From Streptomyces kaniharaensis (lineage in GTDB: Bacteria; Actinomycetota; Actinomycetes; Streptomycetales; Streptomycetaceae), in contig NZ_WBOF01000003.1 in NCBI RefSeq assembly GCF_009569385.1, forward strand, positions 372,001 through 436,000: a stretch of DNA of 64,000 nt, in the 5' to 3' direction. The number at the start of each line of letters is the position of its first letter. Position 1 is the stretch's first letter. The position numbers were made by a program, and so were the translations under genes. The notes beneath the pieces were generated by a model, which did no database searches, was not told where the DNA came from, and was given only the letters and a program-made list of their open reading frames with translations. Positions 19,239 to 27,530 of the stretch are shown piece after piece.

Positions 19239-19975
19239 GCCGGACCGCCCGGCTCCGGCTCTTCCTGACCGCCGCCGCCGTCCTCGCCGCCGGGCTGATC
19301 GCCGCCGCCGGAGAGCTGCCCGGCTTCGGCGGACCCCAACACCCGTACGGGGAGCGCGCGGTGGCGGCGGGACTGGCCCAGCGGACCGCCAACATCGTGT
19401 CCTCCGTCAACTTCGACCAGCGGGCCTTCGACACGCTCGGCGAGGAGTCGATCCTGTTCGCCTCGGTGCTTGGCGCGGGCATGCTGCTGCGCCTCGCCCG
19501 GGACGAGCGCAAGCGCCGGCCCGCCGCCGAACCCGTCCTGCCCACCACCCGGCTGTTCGGCGCCACGCTGCTGCCCATCACCCTGCTGACCGGCGGATAC
19601 CTGGTGGCACACGGCCAGTTGAGCCCCGGCGGCGGCTTCCAGGGCGGTGTCGTGCTGGCCACCGCGCTGCACCTGGCCTACGTCGCCGCCGACTACCTGG
19701 TGCTCAAGCGCATCCGTCCGCTGGCCGTGCTGGACGTGGCGGACGCCCTCGCCGCCGGTGCCTTCGCCGCGCTCGGACTGATCGGCCTCGCCTCCGGCGC
19801 CGGCTACCTCGCCAACACCCTGCCGCTCGGCACCTTCAACCAGCTCTCCTCCAGCGGGCTGGTGGCGGTGGTCAACGCCACCGTCGGGGTGGAGGTCGGC
19901 TCGGGCGTGGTGGTGCTGCTGGCGCACTTCCTGGACCAGGCCGTGGAGGTCGTCCCGCGAAGGAGGAGCCGTTGA
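19235..19975 (+). CDS. mrpB: MbhE-like segment fused to Mrp/Mnh subunit B
   Basis: 246 residues in two parts. Residues 1-90 have a signal-like first helix, then VNFDQRAFDTLGEESILFASVLG, seen as RAFDTLGEESILF, which is typical of the MrpA distal C-terminus/MbhE. Residues 105-246 are the MnhB domain with LLTGGYLVAHGQLSPGGGF and later membrane helices. The GTG start at 19235 overlaps the DUF4040 gene; the stop overlaps the TTG of mrpC. The fusion joins what are separate mbhE and mbhF genes in archaeal clusters. Confidence 0.88.
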   Translation: MSRTARLRLFLTAAAVLAAGLIAAAGELPGFGGPQHPYGERAVAAGLAQRTANIVSSVNFDQRAFDTLGEESILFASVLGAGMLLRLARDERKRRPAAEPVLPTTRLFGATLLPITLLTGGYLVAHGQLSPGGGFQGGVVLATALHLAYVAADYLVLKRIRPLAVLDVADALAAGAFAALGLIGLASGAGYLANTLPLGTFNQLSSSGLVAVVNATVGVEVGSGVVVLLAHFLDQAVEVVPRRRSR

Positions 19976-20316
19976 GCGTCCTGCCCTACCTGGTGGCCGG
20001 GTGGATCCTGCTCGCCGGACTGTACGGCCTCGTCACCAGCCGCGACCTGGTGCAGGCGGTCGGCTGCCTGGCCGTCGCGCAGTCCTCCACGTACGTGCTG
20101 CTGCTCGCGGTCGGCTACCGCCGGGACGCCACGGCACCGGTCTTCTCCGACCTGCCACCCGGTTCCCCGGTCGTGGACCCGGTGGTCCAGGCCCTGGCGC
20201 TCACCGACATCGTCGTCGGCGCGACCGTCACCGCGCTGCTCCTCTCCCTCGTGATCCAACTGCGCAAGCGCCACGGCACGGTGGACCCGGAGGAACTCAC
20301 CGGGCTGCGGGGGTGA
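19972..20316 (+). CDS. mrpC: Mrp/Mnh antiporter subunit C (NuoK-like)
   Basis: 114 residues, three helices, homologous to NuoK: helix 1 AGWILLAGLYGLVTSRDL, helix 2 AVGCLAVAQSSTYVLLLAVG, helix 3 QALALTDIVVGATVTALLL. Start codon TTG at 19972, supported by AAGGAGGAG immediately upstream and a 4-bp overlap (TTGA) with mrpB. It precedes mrpD by 3 bp. Confidence 0.92.
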   Translation: MSVLPYLVAGWILLAGLYGLVTSRDLVQAVGCLAVAQSSTYVLLLAVGYRRDATAPVFSDLPPGSPVVDPVVQALALTDIVVGATVTALLLSLVIQLRKRHGTVDPEELTGLRG

Positions 20317-20319
20317 CGC

Positions 20320-22182
20320 TTGGTGAACACCGACGATCTGCTGCCGCTGGCGGTCGCGATCCCGCTGCTGGGCGCGGCCGTCCTGGCCATCGCCGGCCGG
20401 TGGCTGCCCCGCTTCGGCCGCGACGCGCTCGCCACCGCCTGGGCCGCCGCCGACGTCGCCTGCCTGGCGCTGCTGTGGGCACGGACGAGCCCGGACGGCC
20501 GGGCGGTGTCCTGGCTCGGCGGCTGGGTTCCGCACGACGGCCACAGCGTCGGCATCGTCCTGGTCGCCGACCGCCTCGGCAGCGGACTGGCACTGGTCGC
20601 CGCCGTCCTGGTCCTGGCCGTGCTCTGCTACGCCTGGCGGTACTTCGACGAACCGTCGGGCGAGCACGGCGGCATGTTCCCCGCCCTGCTCCTGCTCTTC
20701 GAGGCCGGCATGTGCGGATTCGCACTCACCGGCGACCTCTTCGACGCCTTCGTCTTCTTCGAGCTGATGGGCGCCGTCGCCTACGCAGTGACCGGCTACC
20801 GGATCGAGGATCCGCGCCCGCTGCACGGCGCACTCGCCTTCGGCCTCGTCAACTCGGCCGCCGCCTACCTCTCCCTGCTCGGCATCGGACTGCTCTACGC
20901 CCGGACCGGGGAGCTCGGCCTCGCCCAGATCGGGGCCGCCCTGGACGAACGGGCCGCCGCCGGACACGGTCGGGACGCCCTGGTGGTCGTCGCGTTCGTC
21001 CTGGTCCTGGCCGGCCCGCTGGTGAAGGCGGCGACGGCCCCCTTCCACTTCTGGCTGCCGGACGCGCACGCGGTGGCGCCCAGCCCGGTGTGCATGCTGC
21101 TGTCCGGGGTGATGGTCGAGCTGGGCGTCTACGGCGTCGCGCGGATCCACCGGATCGTGTTCGCCGGCACGGGCGGGCTGCCGGACACCGTCGTCCGCGA
21201 CACCCTGCTGGCCGCAGGAGTCCTGACCGCCCTCATCGGAGGCGTGATGTGCTGGCAGCAGCGGCACCTGAAACGGATGCTGGCCTTCTCCACCGTCGGC
21301 CACGTCGGCCTCTTCCTGATCGGCTCGGCCCTGCTCACCCCGGCCGGCCTGGCCGGTGCGGCGGTGTACGTGGCCGGCCACGCGGGCGCCAAGGCAGCCC
21401 TGTTCGGCCTCACCGGCGTCCTGCTCGACCGGTACGGCTCGGTGGACGAGCACGGACTGTACGGCCGGGCCCGCGAACTCCGGCTGCCCGGGCTGCTGTT
21501 CGTCCTCGGCGGGCTCGCCCTGGCCGGGCTGCCACCACTCGGCACCGGGCTCGGCAAGGCCATCACCGAGGAGGCCGCTGGACACGAACTCGGCTGGCTC
21601 CCAGCGGTGTTCGTCCTGGTGTCCGCGCTCACGGGCGGCGCGGTGCTGCGCGCGGGCCTGCGAGTCTTCGGCGGGGTCGGCACCCCGCCGACCGAGCACC
21701 CAGAGGTGGCCGCGACCACCGGCGAGGGCGAGGAACCCGAGATCCGCGAACCGGGCCGCCGGCTGCCCGCACCGATGCTCCTCGTGCCCGGACTCCTGCT
21801 GGCCGGCTGCCTGGCCATCGGCGTCCTGCCGGGGGTGGGGCGGGCACTCGCGGCGGGGGCGGCGGCCTTCACCGACCGCGCCGACTACCTCGCCGACGTC
21901 CTCGGGCAGCCGGGGCGTCGACAGCCCGGGGCGCCCGCCGCCATCGTGCCAAAGGCGTGGTGGACGGCCTCCGGAGTCGCCCTCGGCCTGCTCTCCGCCC
22001 TGCTGGCCGCCGGCCTCGCCACCGCCGCCGTCCGCCGCGACCCCAGGCGCGGCACGGGCGGGCTGTACCGGGCGACCGTCCTGCCGCTGCGCCGCCTGCA
22101 CTCCGGACTGCTCGGCGACTACGTGGCATGGCTCACGGTGGGCCTGGCACTCCTGCTGGCCGCGATCGGCGCGCAGCTGTGA
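20320..22182 (+). CDS. mrpD: Mrp/Mnh antiporter subunit D (proton-translocating NuoN/L-like)
   Basis: 620 residues, about 14 membrane helices. The central proton_antipo_M core contains FDAFVFFELMGAVAYAVTGY (Glu on TM5), VLAGPLVKAATAPFHFWLPDAH (Lys on TM7) and LKRMLAFSTVGHVGLF. These match the ion-translocating subunits of complex I and Mrp. The C-terminal ~150 residues are longer than in typical MnhD (~490 aa) and include an acidic loop (TTGEGEEPEIRE) and two more helices. The start is TTG 20320 or, equally possible, GTG 20323. It is the only antiporter-like large subunit in the operon. Confidence 0.92.
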   Translation: MVNTDDLLPLAVAIPLLGAAVLAIAGRWLPRFGRDALATAWAAADVACLALLWARTSPDGRAVSWLGGWVPHDGHSVGIVLVADRLGSGLALVAAVLVLAVLCYAWRYFDEPSGEHGGMFPALLLLFEAGMCGFALTGDLFDAFVFFELMGAVAYAVTGYRIEDPRPLHGALAFGLVNSAAAYLSLLGIGLLYARTGELGLAQIGAALDERAAAGHGRDALVVVAFVLVLAGPLVKAATAPFHFWLPDAHAVAPSPVCMLLSGVMVELGVYGVARIHRIVFAGTGGLPDTVVRDTLLAAGVLTALIGGVMCWQQRHLKRMLAFSTVGHVGLFLIGSALLTPAGLAGAAVYVAGHAGAKAALFGLTGVLLDRYGSVDEHGLYGRARELRLPGLLFVLGGLALAGLPPLGTGLGKAITEEAAGHELGWLPAVFVLVSALTGGAVLRAGLRVFGGVGTPPTEHPEVAATTGEGEEPEIREPGRRLPAPMLLVPGLLLAGCLAIGVLPGVGRALAAGAAAFTDRADYLADVLGQPGRRQPGAPAAIVPKAWWTASGVALGLLSALLAAGLATAAVRRDPRRGTGGLYRATVLPLRRLHSGLLGDYVAWLTVGLALLLAAIGAQL

Positions 22183-22261
22183 CCGCGACCGCTTCCCACA
22201 ACCCCGCCCGGGCAGCCGCGCGGGACCGGACGACGTCCGGCCGACGCCGAGGAGGAGGCCC

Positions 22262-23431
22262 GTGCAACTGAACGGCACCGGACCGGACCGGCGGCACCGG
22301 CCGCTCGGCAGCCGCCGGCCCAGGGTGATGCCACCCCGGGCGCGCCCCGGCGCGGCCACGGACCGGGTGCCGCCCGGGCTGCGGACCGCCGCCGGGTACA
22401 CCTGGCGGCTGGTCCTGCTAGGAGTGGCCGCCTACCTGGCCGTCACCATTCTCACCCAGCTCGAACTGCCGGTCATCGCGCTGTTCCTGGCGCTGGTCAT
22501 CACCTCCGTGCTGCGGCCGGCCGTCGACCTGCTGGCCCGGGTGCTGCCCCGCTCGCTCGCCGTCCTGCTCGCCTTTCTCCTCAGCATCGCGGTCGTCGGC
22601 GGTGTCCTCGCACTGGTGGGGACGACCGTCGCCGACGAGTGGAGCCGCCTGGGCACCGAGCTGCGCGGAGGCCTCGGCCGGATCGACCACTGGCTCACCG
22701 GCGCCCCCTTCCACCTGCGGCCCGGCACCGTCACCGACCTGCGGGCGAAGATCGGCGCGTTCATCTCCGCCCACCGGTCGACGCTGATCAGCACCGCGCT
22801 CAGCGGGGCGAGCCGGGCCGTCGAGCTGGTCACCGGGCTGGCCCTCGCGGTGTTCTGCTCGGTGTTCTTCCTGCACTCCGGCGACCGGATGTGGCACTGG
22901 GCGCAGCGGCAACTCCCGGCCCGGGGGCGGCCGGTCTGGTACCGCGCGGGGCGTGCCGCGTGGCGCACGTTCGCGGGCTACACCCGCGGGGTGCTGATCG
23001 TCGCGGCGACCAACGCCGTCCTGGTCGGCATCGCGCTCGCCCTCCTGGGGGTGCCGCTGGTGCTGCCGCTGACGGTGCTGGAGTTCGTCGCGACCCTCAT
23101 CCCGCTGGTCGGCTCCCCGATCGCCCTGGCCATCGCCGCGCTGGTCGCGCTGGCGGCGCGCGGGCCGGTGATCGCCCTGGTGGTGCTCGGACTGATCGTC
23201 GTCATCGGCCAGATCGAGGGCCACCTGCTGCACCCGCTGGTGCTGGGCTGGTCGGTGCGGATCCACCCGGTGGTGATCGCCCTGTCGGTGACCGGCGGCG
23301 CCGTCCTGGCCGGCGTCCTGGGCGCGGTGGTGGCCGTACCGGTGGTGTCGGTGGCCTGGGCGGTGATCAGCGAACTGCGGGACCACGGCACGCGGACGCG
23401 CGCGGGGGCACGGGCTTCGGCGCGCGAGTGA
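22262..23431 (+). CDS. AI-2E family (YdiK/TqsA-like) membrane transporter
   Basis: 389 residues with about eight membrane helices and the family pattern: paired N-terminal helices, a soluble middle segment (~130-200), then LEFVATLIPLVGSPIALAIAAL, seen as FVATLIPLVGSPIA, and QIEGHLLHPLVLG. These proteins export small molecules or act as Na+/H+ antiporters; substrates are poorly defined. GTG at 22262 is chosen because GAGGAGGAG lies 5 bp upstream; ATG 22328 has no site. It lies 79 bp after mrpD, possibly in the same transcript, which would suit an ion-related function (inference). Confidence 0.88.
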   Translation: MQLNGTGPDRRHRPLGSRRPRVMPPRARPGAATDRVPPGLRTAAGYTWRLVLLGVAAYLAVTILTQLELPVIALFLALVITSVLRPAVDLLARVLPRSLAVLLAFLLSIAVVGGVLALVGTTVADEWSRLGTELRGGLGRIDHWLTGAPFHLRPGTVTDLRAKIGAFISAHRSTLISTALSGASRAVELVTGLALAVFCSVFFLHSGDRMWHWAQRQLPARGRPVWYRAGRAAWRTFAGYTRGVLIVAATNAVLVGIALALLGVPLVLPLTVLEFVATLIPLVGSPIALAIAALVALAARGPVIALVVLGLIVVIGQIEGHLLHPLVLGWSVRIHPVVIALSVTGGAVLAGVLGAVVAVPVVSVAWAVISELRDHGTRTRAGARASARE

Positions 23432-23482
23432 CCGCTCGACCGGCGGGACGAGACGGTACGGGCCCGGCGCGGGCGGCCCCGC

Positions 23483-23746
23483 TCACTCGCCACCGGCCGG
23501 GCCCGCGGTGCGCGGCGGGTCCGACGCGAAGGCGATGCACTCGACGTCGATCTGGTCGGCGAGGCGGCCGAGCGCACCGGCCAGGGCGCGGACGGTCTCC
23601 GGGTCGAAGTCCGTCGCCCCGTCCTCGTCGTCCGCCAGGTCGACCCAGCTGATCGCCACCCGGCGGAGCATCGTGGTGACCTCCGCGGCGGGGATGAGCA
23701 CGCCGCCGCTGTGCGGGAAGAGCACGGGGACGTTCACCTGGATCAC
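23483..23746 (-). CDS. DUF6213-type small protein
   Basis: 87 residues: VNVPVLFPHSGGVLIPAAEVT, then LRRVAISWVDLADDEDGATD and DPETVRALAGALGRLADQID. The pattern matches a small streptomycete family of unknown function (DUF6213). GTG start at 23746 follows AGGAGG by 8 bp; the ATG at 23751 is out of frame and closes at once. It faces the AI-2E gene and is upstream of dnaK on the same strand. Confidence 0.8.
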   Translation of the reverse strand: MIQVNVPVLFPHSGGVLIPAAEVTTMLRRVAISWVDLADDEDGATDFDPETVRALAGALGRLADQIDVECIAFASDPPRTAGPAGGE

Positions 23747-23820
23747 GGCATGCCTCCTGCCCTCGGCGTCACCCCCTTCCTCCCAGCGTCTCCCCGCTCG
23801 GGCCGAATGGACAAGAGGGC

Positions 23821-25677
23821 TCAGCCGGCCTTGCCTCCTCGTTCGTCGTCGACGATCTCGGCGTCCACGACCTCCTCGTCGGCCGCGGCACCGGGCCCGC
23901 CGGACGGGCCCGTCCCGTCGCCCCCGGCGGACGCCTGGCCGTAGATGGCCTGGCCGAGCTTCTGGCTGACCCGGGCGAGCCGGTCGCTCGCCTCCCGGAT
24001 CGCGGCGCCGTCCTCGCCTTTGAGCTTCTCCTTCAGCTCCGCCACGGCCGTCTCCACCTCGCCGCGCACGTCCCCCGGGACCTTGTCCTGGTTGTCGCGG
24101 AGGAACGCCTCCGTCGAGTAGACGAGCTGCTCGGCGGTGTTACGGGTCTCGGCCGCCTCCTTGCGCTGCCGGTCCTCCTCAGCGTGCTGCTCGGCCTCGT
24201 GGACCATGCGGTCGATGTCGTCCTTCGGCAGCGCCGAGCCCCCGGTGACGGTCATCTTCTGCTCCCGGCCGGTGCCGAGGTCCTTGGCCGCGACGTGCAT
24301 GATGCCGTTGGCGTCGATGTCGAAGGTGACCTCGATCTGCGGGACCCCGCGCGGCGCCGGTGCCAGGCCGGTCAGCTCGAACATGCCGAGCTTCTTGTTG
24401 TACGCGGCGATCTCGCGCTCGCCCTGGTAGACCTGGATCTGCACGGACGGCTGGTTGTCCTCGGCCGTGGTGAAGACCTCCGACCGGCGGGTGGGGATCG
24501 TGGTGTTGCGCTCGATCAGCTTGGTCATGATGCCGCCCTTGGTCTCGATGCCGAGGGACAGCGGGGTGACGTCGAGCAGCAGGACGTCCTTGACCTCGCC
24601 CTTCAGGACACCGGCCTGGAGGGAGGCGCCGATGGCGACGACCTCGTCCGGGTTGACGCCCTTGTGCGGGTCCTTGCCGGTGAGCTCCTTCACCAGCTCG
24701 GTGACGGCCGGCATCCGGGTCGAGCCGCCGACCATGATCACGTGGTCGATGTCCGAGAGCTTGATCTTCGCGTCCTTCACCGCCTGGTGGAACGGCGACT
24801 TGCAGCGCTCCAGCAGGTCGGCCGTGAGCTGCTGGAACTGCGCACGGCTGAGCTTCTCGTCCAGGTGCAGCGGGCCCTCGGCGGAGGCCGTGATGTAGGG
24901 CAGGTTGATCGTCGTCTCCGTCGCCGCCGACAGCTCCACCTTGGCCCGCTCGGCGGCCTCGCGCAGACGCTGGACGGCCATCTTGTCCTTGGACAGGTCG
25001 ATGCCGTAGCCGTTCGCGAACTGCTTGACCAGGTGGTCGACGACCCGCTGGTCCCAGTCGTCGCCGCCCAGGTGGGTGTCGCCGTTGGTCGCCTTGACCT
25101 CGACGACGCCCTCGCCGATCTCCAGCAGGGAGACGTCGAAGGTGCCGCCGCCGAGGTCGAAGACCAGCACGGTCTGGTCGTTCTCCTTGTCCAGCCCGTA
25201 GGCGAGGGCGGCGGCGGTCGGCTCGTTGATGATCCGCAGCACCCTGAGCCCGGCGATCTCACCGGCCTCCTTGGTCGCGGTGCGCTGCGCGTCGTTGAAG
25301 TAGGCGGGCACCGTGATCACGGCGTCCGTCACGTTCTCGCCCAGGTACGACTCCGCGTCCCGCTTGAGCTTCTGGAGCACCCGGGCCGAGATCTCCTGCG
25401 CGGTGTAGCGCTTGCCCTCGACGTCCCCGCTCTCCGGGAAGTGCCAGCTGCTCTCGCCCATGTGCCGCTTGACCGACCGGGCGGTGCGCTCGACGTTGGT
25501 GACCGCCTGGCGCTTGGCCACCTCGCCGACGAGCACCTCCCCGCCCTTCGCGAAGGCGACGACGGACGGTGTGGTCCGTGCGCCCTCGGTGTTCGTGATG
25601 ACGCTAGGCTCGCCGCCCTCCAGGACGGAGACCACCGAGTTCGTCGTGCCCAGGTCTATCCCGACTGCGCGTGTCAT
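23821..25677 (-). CDS. dnaK: Hsp70 chaperone DnaK (orphan copy)
   Basis: 618 residues. ATPase domain with VGIDLGTTNSVVSVLEGG, VITVPAYFNDAQRTATK, VLVFDLGGGTFDVSLLE and VGGSTRMPAV; linker DVLLLDVTPLSLGIET; peptide-binding domain and lid; C-terminal EEVVDAEIVDDE motif typical of bacterial DnaK. It folds and disaggregates proteins with GrpE and DnaJ. ATG 25677 follows AGGAGG. No grpE, dnaJ or hspR is adjacent, unlike the canonical streptomycete dnaK-grpE-dnaJ-hspR operon, so this is probably a second copy. An imperfect HAIR-like repeat lies upstream. Confidence 0.97.
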   Translation of the reverse strand: MTRAVGIDLGTTNSVVSVLEGGEPSVITNTEGARTTPSVVAFAKGGEVLVGEVAKRQAVTNVERTARSVKRHMGESSWHFPESGDVEGKRYTAQEISARVLQKLKRDAESYLGENVTDAVITVPAYFNDAQRTATKEAGEIAGLRVLRIINEPTAAALAYGLDKENDQTVLVFDLGGGTFDVSLLEIGEGVVEVKATNGDTHLGGDDWDQRVVDHLVKQFANGYGIDLSKDKMAVQRLREAAERAKVELSAATETTINLPYITASAEGPLHLDEKLSRAQFQQLTADLLERCKSPFHQAVKDAKIKLSDIDHVIMVGGSTRMPAVTELVKELTGKDPHKGVNPDEVVAIGASLQAGVLKGEVKDVLLLDVTPLSLGIETKGGIMTKLIERNTTIPTRRSEVFTTAEDNQPSVQIQVYQGEREIAAYNKKLGMFELTGLAPAPRGVPQIEVTFDIDANGIMHVAAKDLGTGREQKMTVTGGSALPKDDIDRMVHEAEQHAEEDRQRKEAAETRNTAEQLVYSTEAFLRDNQDKVPGDVRGEVETAVAELKEKLKGEDGAAIREASDRLARVSQKLGQAIYGQASAGGDGTGPSGGPGAAADEEVVDAEIVDDERGGKAG

Positions 25678-25994
25678 CTCCGGCCTCCTGGTCCTCCCCC
25701 CTCCTCCGGCAGGACCCCCCGGCGGCTTTCGCCTCCACTTCAGGCGTAGGACCTGATCGAGGCGCCGTCAAGCGAGAGGGCCGCACGCCGCCGCGGGCCT
25801 GGGTGCTTCGATCACGAAGGCCAAGGGCGCGGTCGCGCCGATCGGGGGGACCCGAAGCGCGGACCGCGCCCGTGTCGGCGGCGCCGTGGCCGCGGGCGGA
25901 CGGCAACAGAGCCCGACGGGTGCCCCGGGTTCGGCGGTCGCGGCCGAGCACGGATAATCGTGGCCGAGATCGTGCGCGTGGTGGAGGAACAGCG
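25678..25994. other. Divergent intergenic region dnaK / glutaminase
   Basis: 317 bp without a credible gene. Towards dnaK (minus) it has TTGACG followed after 17 bp by TACGCC, an HspR-box-like repeat, and AGGAGG. Towards the glutaminase it has a -10-like GATAAT at 25953-25958 and GGAGG at 25983. The middle (25800-25950) is featureless GC-rich DNA. Confidence 0.5.
25752..25772 (-). promoter_or_regulatory. HAIR-like (HspR operator) imperfect inverted repeat upstream of dnaK
   Basis: On the minus strand CTTGACG, 7 bp, GATCAGG. The HspR consensus is CTTGAGT-N7-ACTCAAG; spacing is exact and about 9 of 14 arm bases agree. It overlaps the presumed -35 TTGACG, where a repressor would act. The match is degenerate. 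Confidence 0.35.
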
Positions 25995-26933
25995 GTGAGC
26001 GGTGTGCCCGTCGAGGAGAGCCTGGACTACCGGCGGTTGCTGGACGCGGCGGCAGCGGCCGCGCTGGCGACGGCGGGTCAGGGGCGTGTCGCCGACTACA
26101 TCCCGGCGCTCGCCGCGGCCGATCCGGAGGCGTTCGGGATGGCCGTGGCGACGGTCGACGGCGAGCTGTACGGGGTCGGGGACTGGGAGCGCCCGTTCTC
26201 CATCCAGAGCGTGTCCAAGCTCTTCAGCCTGGCGCTCGCGCTGGCGCACGGCGGGGACGCCCTGTGGCGCGGGGTGGGCCGGGAGCCGTCCGGCAACCCG
26301 TTCAACTCGCTGGTGCAGCTGGAGACCGAGCACGGCATCCCGCGCAACCCGTTCATCAACGCGGGCGCGCTGGTGGTCACCGACCGACTGCAGAGCCTGA
26401 CGGGCGACGCCTCCGGGGCCGTCCGCGAGTTCCTCCGGCGGGAGTCCGGCAACCCGCTGCTCGACACCGATCCGGTGGTGGCCGCCTCGGAGGCCGAGCA
26501 CGGCCACCGCAACGCCGCACTGGCCCACTTCATCGCCAGCCACGGCAACCTGGAGAACCCCGTCGAGACCGTGCTCGACCACTACTACGCGCACTGCGCG
26601 ATCGCCGCCAGCTGCCGCGACCTGGTCCTCGCCGGCTCCTTCCTGGCCCGCTACGGCGTGCGCACCGACGGCACCCGGCTGATGTCGCGCAGCGAGGCCA
26701 AGCGCGTCAACGCCGTCCTGCTCACCTGCGGCACCTACGACGCCGCCGGCGACTTCGCCTTCCGGGTCGGTCTGCCGGGCAAGAGCGGCGTGGGCGGCGG
26801 CATCCTCGCCATACTGCCCGGCCGGGCCGCGGTCTGCGCCTGGGGCCCGCGCCTGGACCAGGCCGGCAACTCGGTGGCGGCGGTCACCGCCCTGGACACG
26901 CTGACCACGCTGTCGGGCTGCTCGATCTTCTGA
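25995..26933 (+). CDS. glsA: Glutaminase A
   Basis: 312 residues, the usual glutaminase length. Ser-x-x-Lys motif FSIQSVSKLF with the catalytic serine at ~75, NPFINAGALVVTD, and KSGVGGGILAILPG near the C-terminus, all hallmarks of the serine-dependent glutaminase (beta-lactamase-like) family. It hydrolyses glutamine to glutamate and ammonia in the cytosol. GTG 25995 is preceded by GGAGG at 25983-25987. It is monocistronic, divergent from dnaK and convergent with the next gene. Confidence 0.95.
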   Translation: MSGVPVEESLDYRRLLDAAAAAALATAGQGRVADYIPALAAADPEAFGMAVATVDGELYGVGDWERPFSIQSVSKLFSLALALAHGGDALWRGVGREPSGNPFNSLVQLETEHGIPRNPFINAGALVVTDRLQSLTGDASGAVREFLRRESGNPLLDTDPVVAASEAEHGHRNAALAHFIASHGNLENPVETVLDHYYAHCAIAASCRDLVLAGSFLARYGVRTDGTRLMSRSEAKRVNAVLLTCGTYDAAGDFAFRVGLPGKSGVGGGILAILPGRAAVCAWGPRLDQAGNSVAAVTALDTLTTLSGCSIF

Positions 26934-26969
26934 GGCCTGCCGAGAAGCGGTGGCAGCCCGGCCGACTCC

Positions 26970-27413
26970 TCACGGGTTGGTCACGATGCGCCAGGCGACG
27001 CGCTTGCGCGCGGCGCTGCCGCCCGCGGCGTGGAGCGCGTTCTCGACCAGCTTGACCTGCTCCCGGACGGCCTTGGCCCAGGCCTGCTCGCGGACGTAGG
27101 CACCGATCGTCTCGGCGTCGTCGGCGCGCTGCGGTGTGCCGAGCAGGGCCGTCCGCAGCGCCTTCAGACCTGCCTGCAGGGCGATGACCTGGGCGTCCAG
27201 GTGGAGGCGGAGCATGCAGGCCAGTTCCAGCGGATGGCGGTGGAACACCTGCTCGTGACGCCAGCGCGCCGGCGCGAGGTCGAACAGCCAGTCCTTGGCC
27301 GACTGCTCGAACCCCGGGCACCCGGGCTGGCGCACGGCTCCGGGCCAGCGGACGGCCGACGGCCGGGCAGCCGCTGTCTCGGGAACTCCGTCGGACGGTG
27401 TGTAGAGGGTCAT
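26970..27413 (-). CDS. Hypothetical protein, helical, Trp/Arg-rich
   Basis: 147 residues. After a Pro/Ala-rich leader comes KDWLFDLAPARWRHEQVFHRHPLELACMLR (in part DWLFDLAPARWRHEQVFH), then a helical region LRLHLDAQVIALQAGLKALRTAL and a basic end. The W-x-x-D-x-x-P-x-x-W block recurs in streptomycete proteins of unknown function that I cannot name further. ATG 27413 follows GAGGGGTG, and a good promoter lies 67 bp upstream on the same strand, supporting expression. Confidence 0.75.
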   Translation of the reverse strand: MTLYTPSDGVPETAAARPSAVRWPGAVRQPGCPGFEQSAKDWLFDLAPARWRHEQVFHRHPLELACMLRLHLDAQVIALQAGLKALRTALLGTPQRADDAETIGAYVREQAWAKAVREQVKLVENALHAAGGSAARKRVAWRIVTNP

Positions 27414-27479
27414 GGTTCAGCACCCCTCGTGCCATGGGGCGGGCCCTCTGGTCCTCCAGCGGCCACTTCACGTCCGACG

Positions 27480-27508
27480 AGTCTCAGCCCCGTCATCCCG
27501 GCTGTCAA
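27480..27508 (-). promoter_or_regulatory. Vegetative-type promoter for the 27413-26970 gene
   Basis: On the minus strand TTGACA (27508-27503), 17 bp, GAGACT (27485-27480). The -35 is perfect and the spacing optimal; the -10 matches TANNNT except the first base. It lies between the NACHT-gene stop and the hypothetical gene. Confidence 0.5.
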
Positions 27509-27530
27509 CCACGAACGGAAGCCCGTCGCT

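Noticed and set aside
19804..22401. 865-codon minus-strand frame
   Set aside because: Lies across the Mrp operon; hydrophobic helices and overlaps of the plus-strand genes are decisive.
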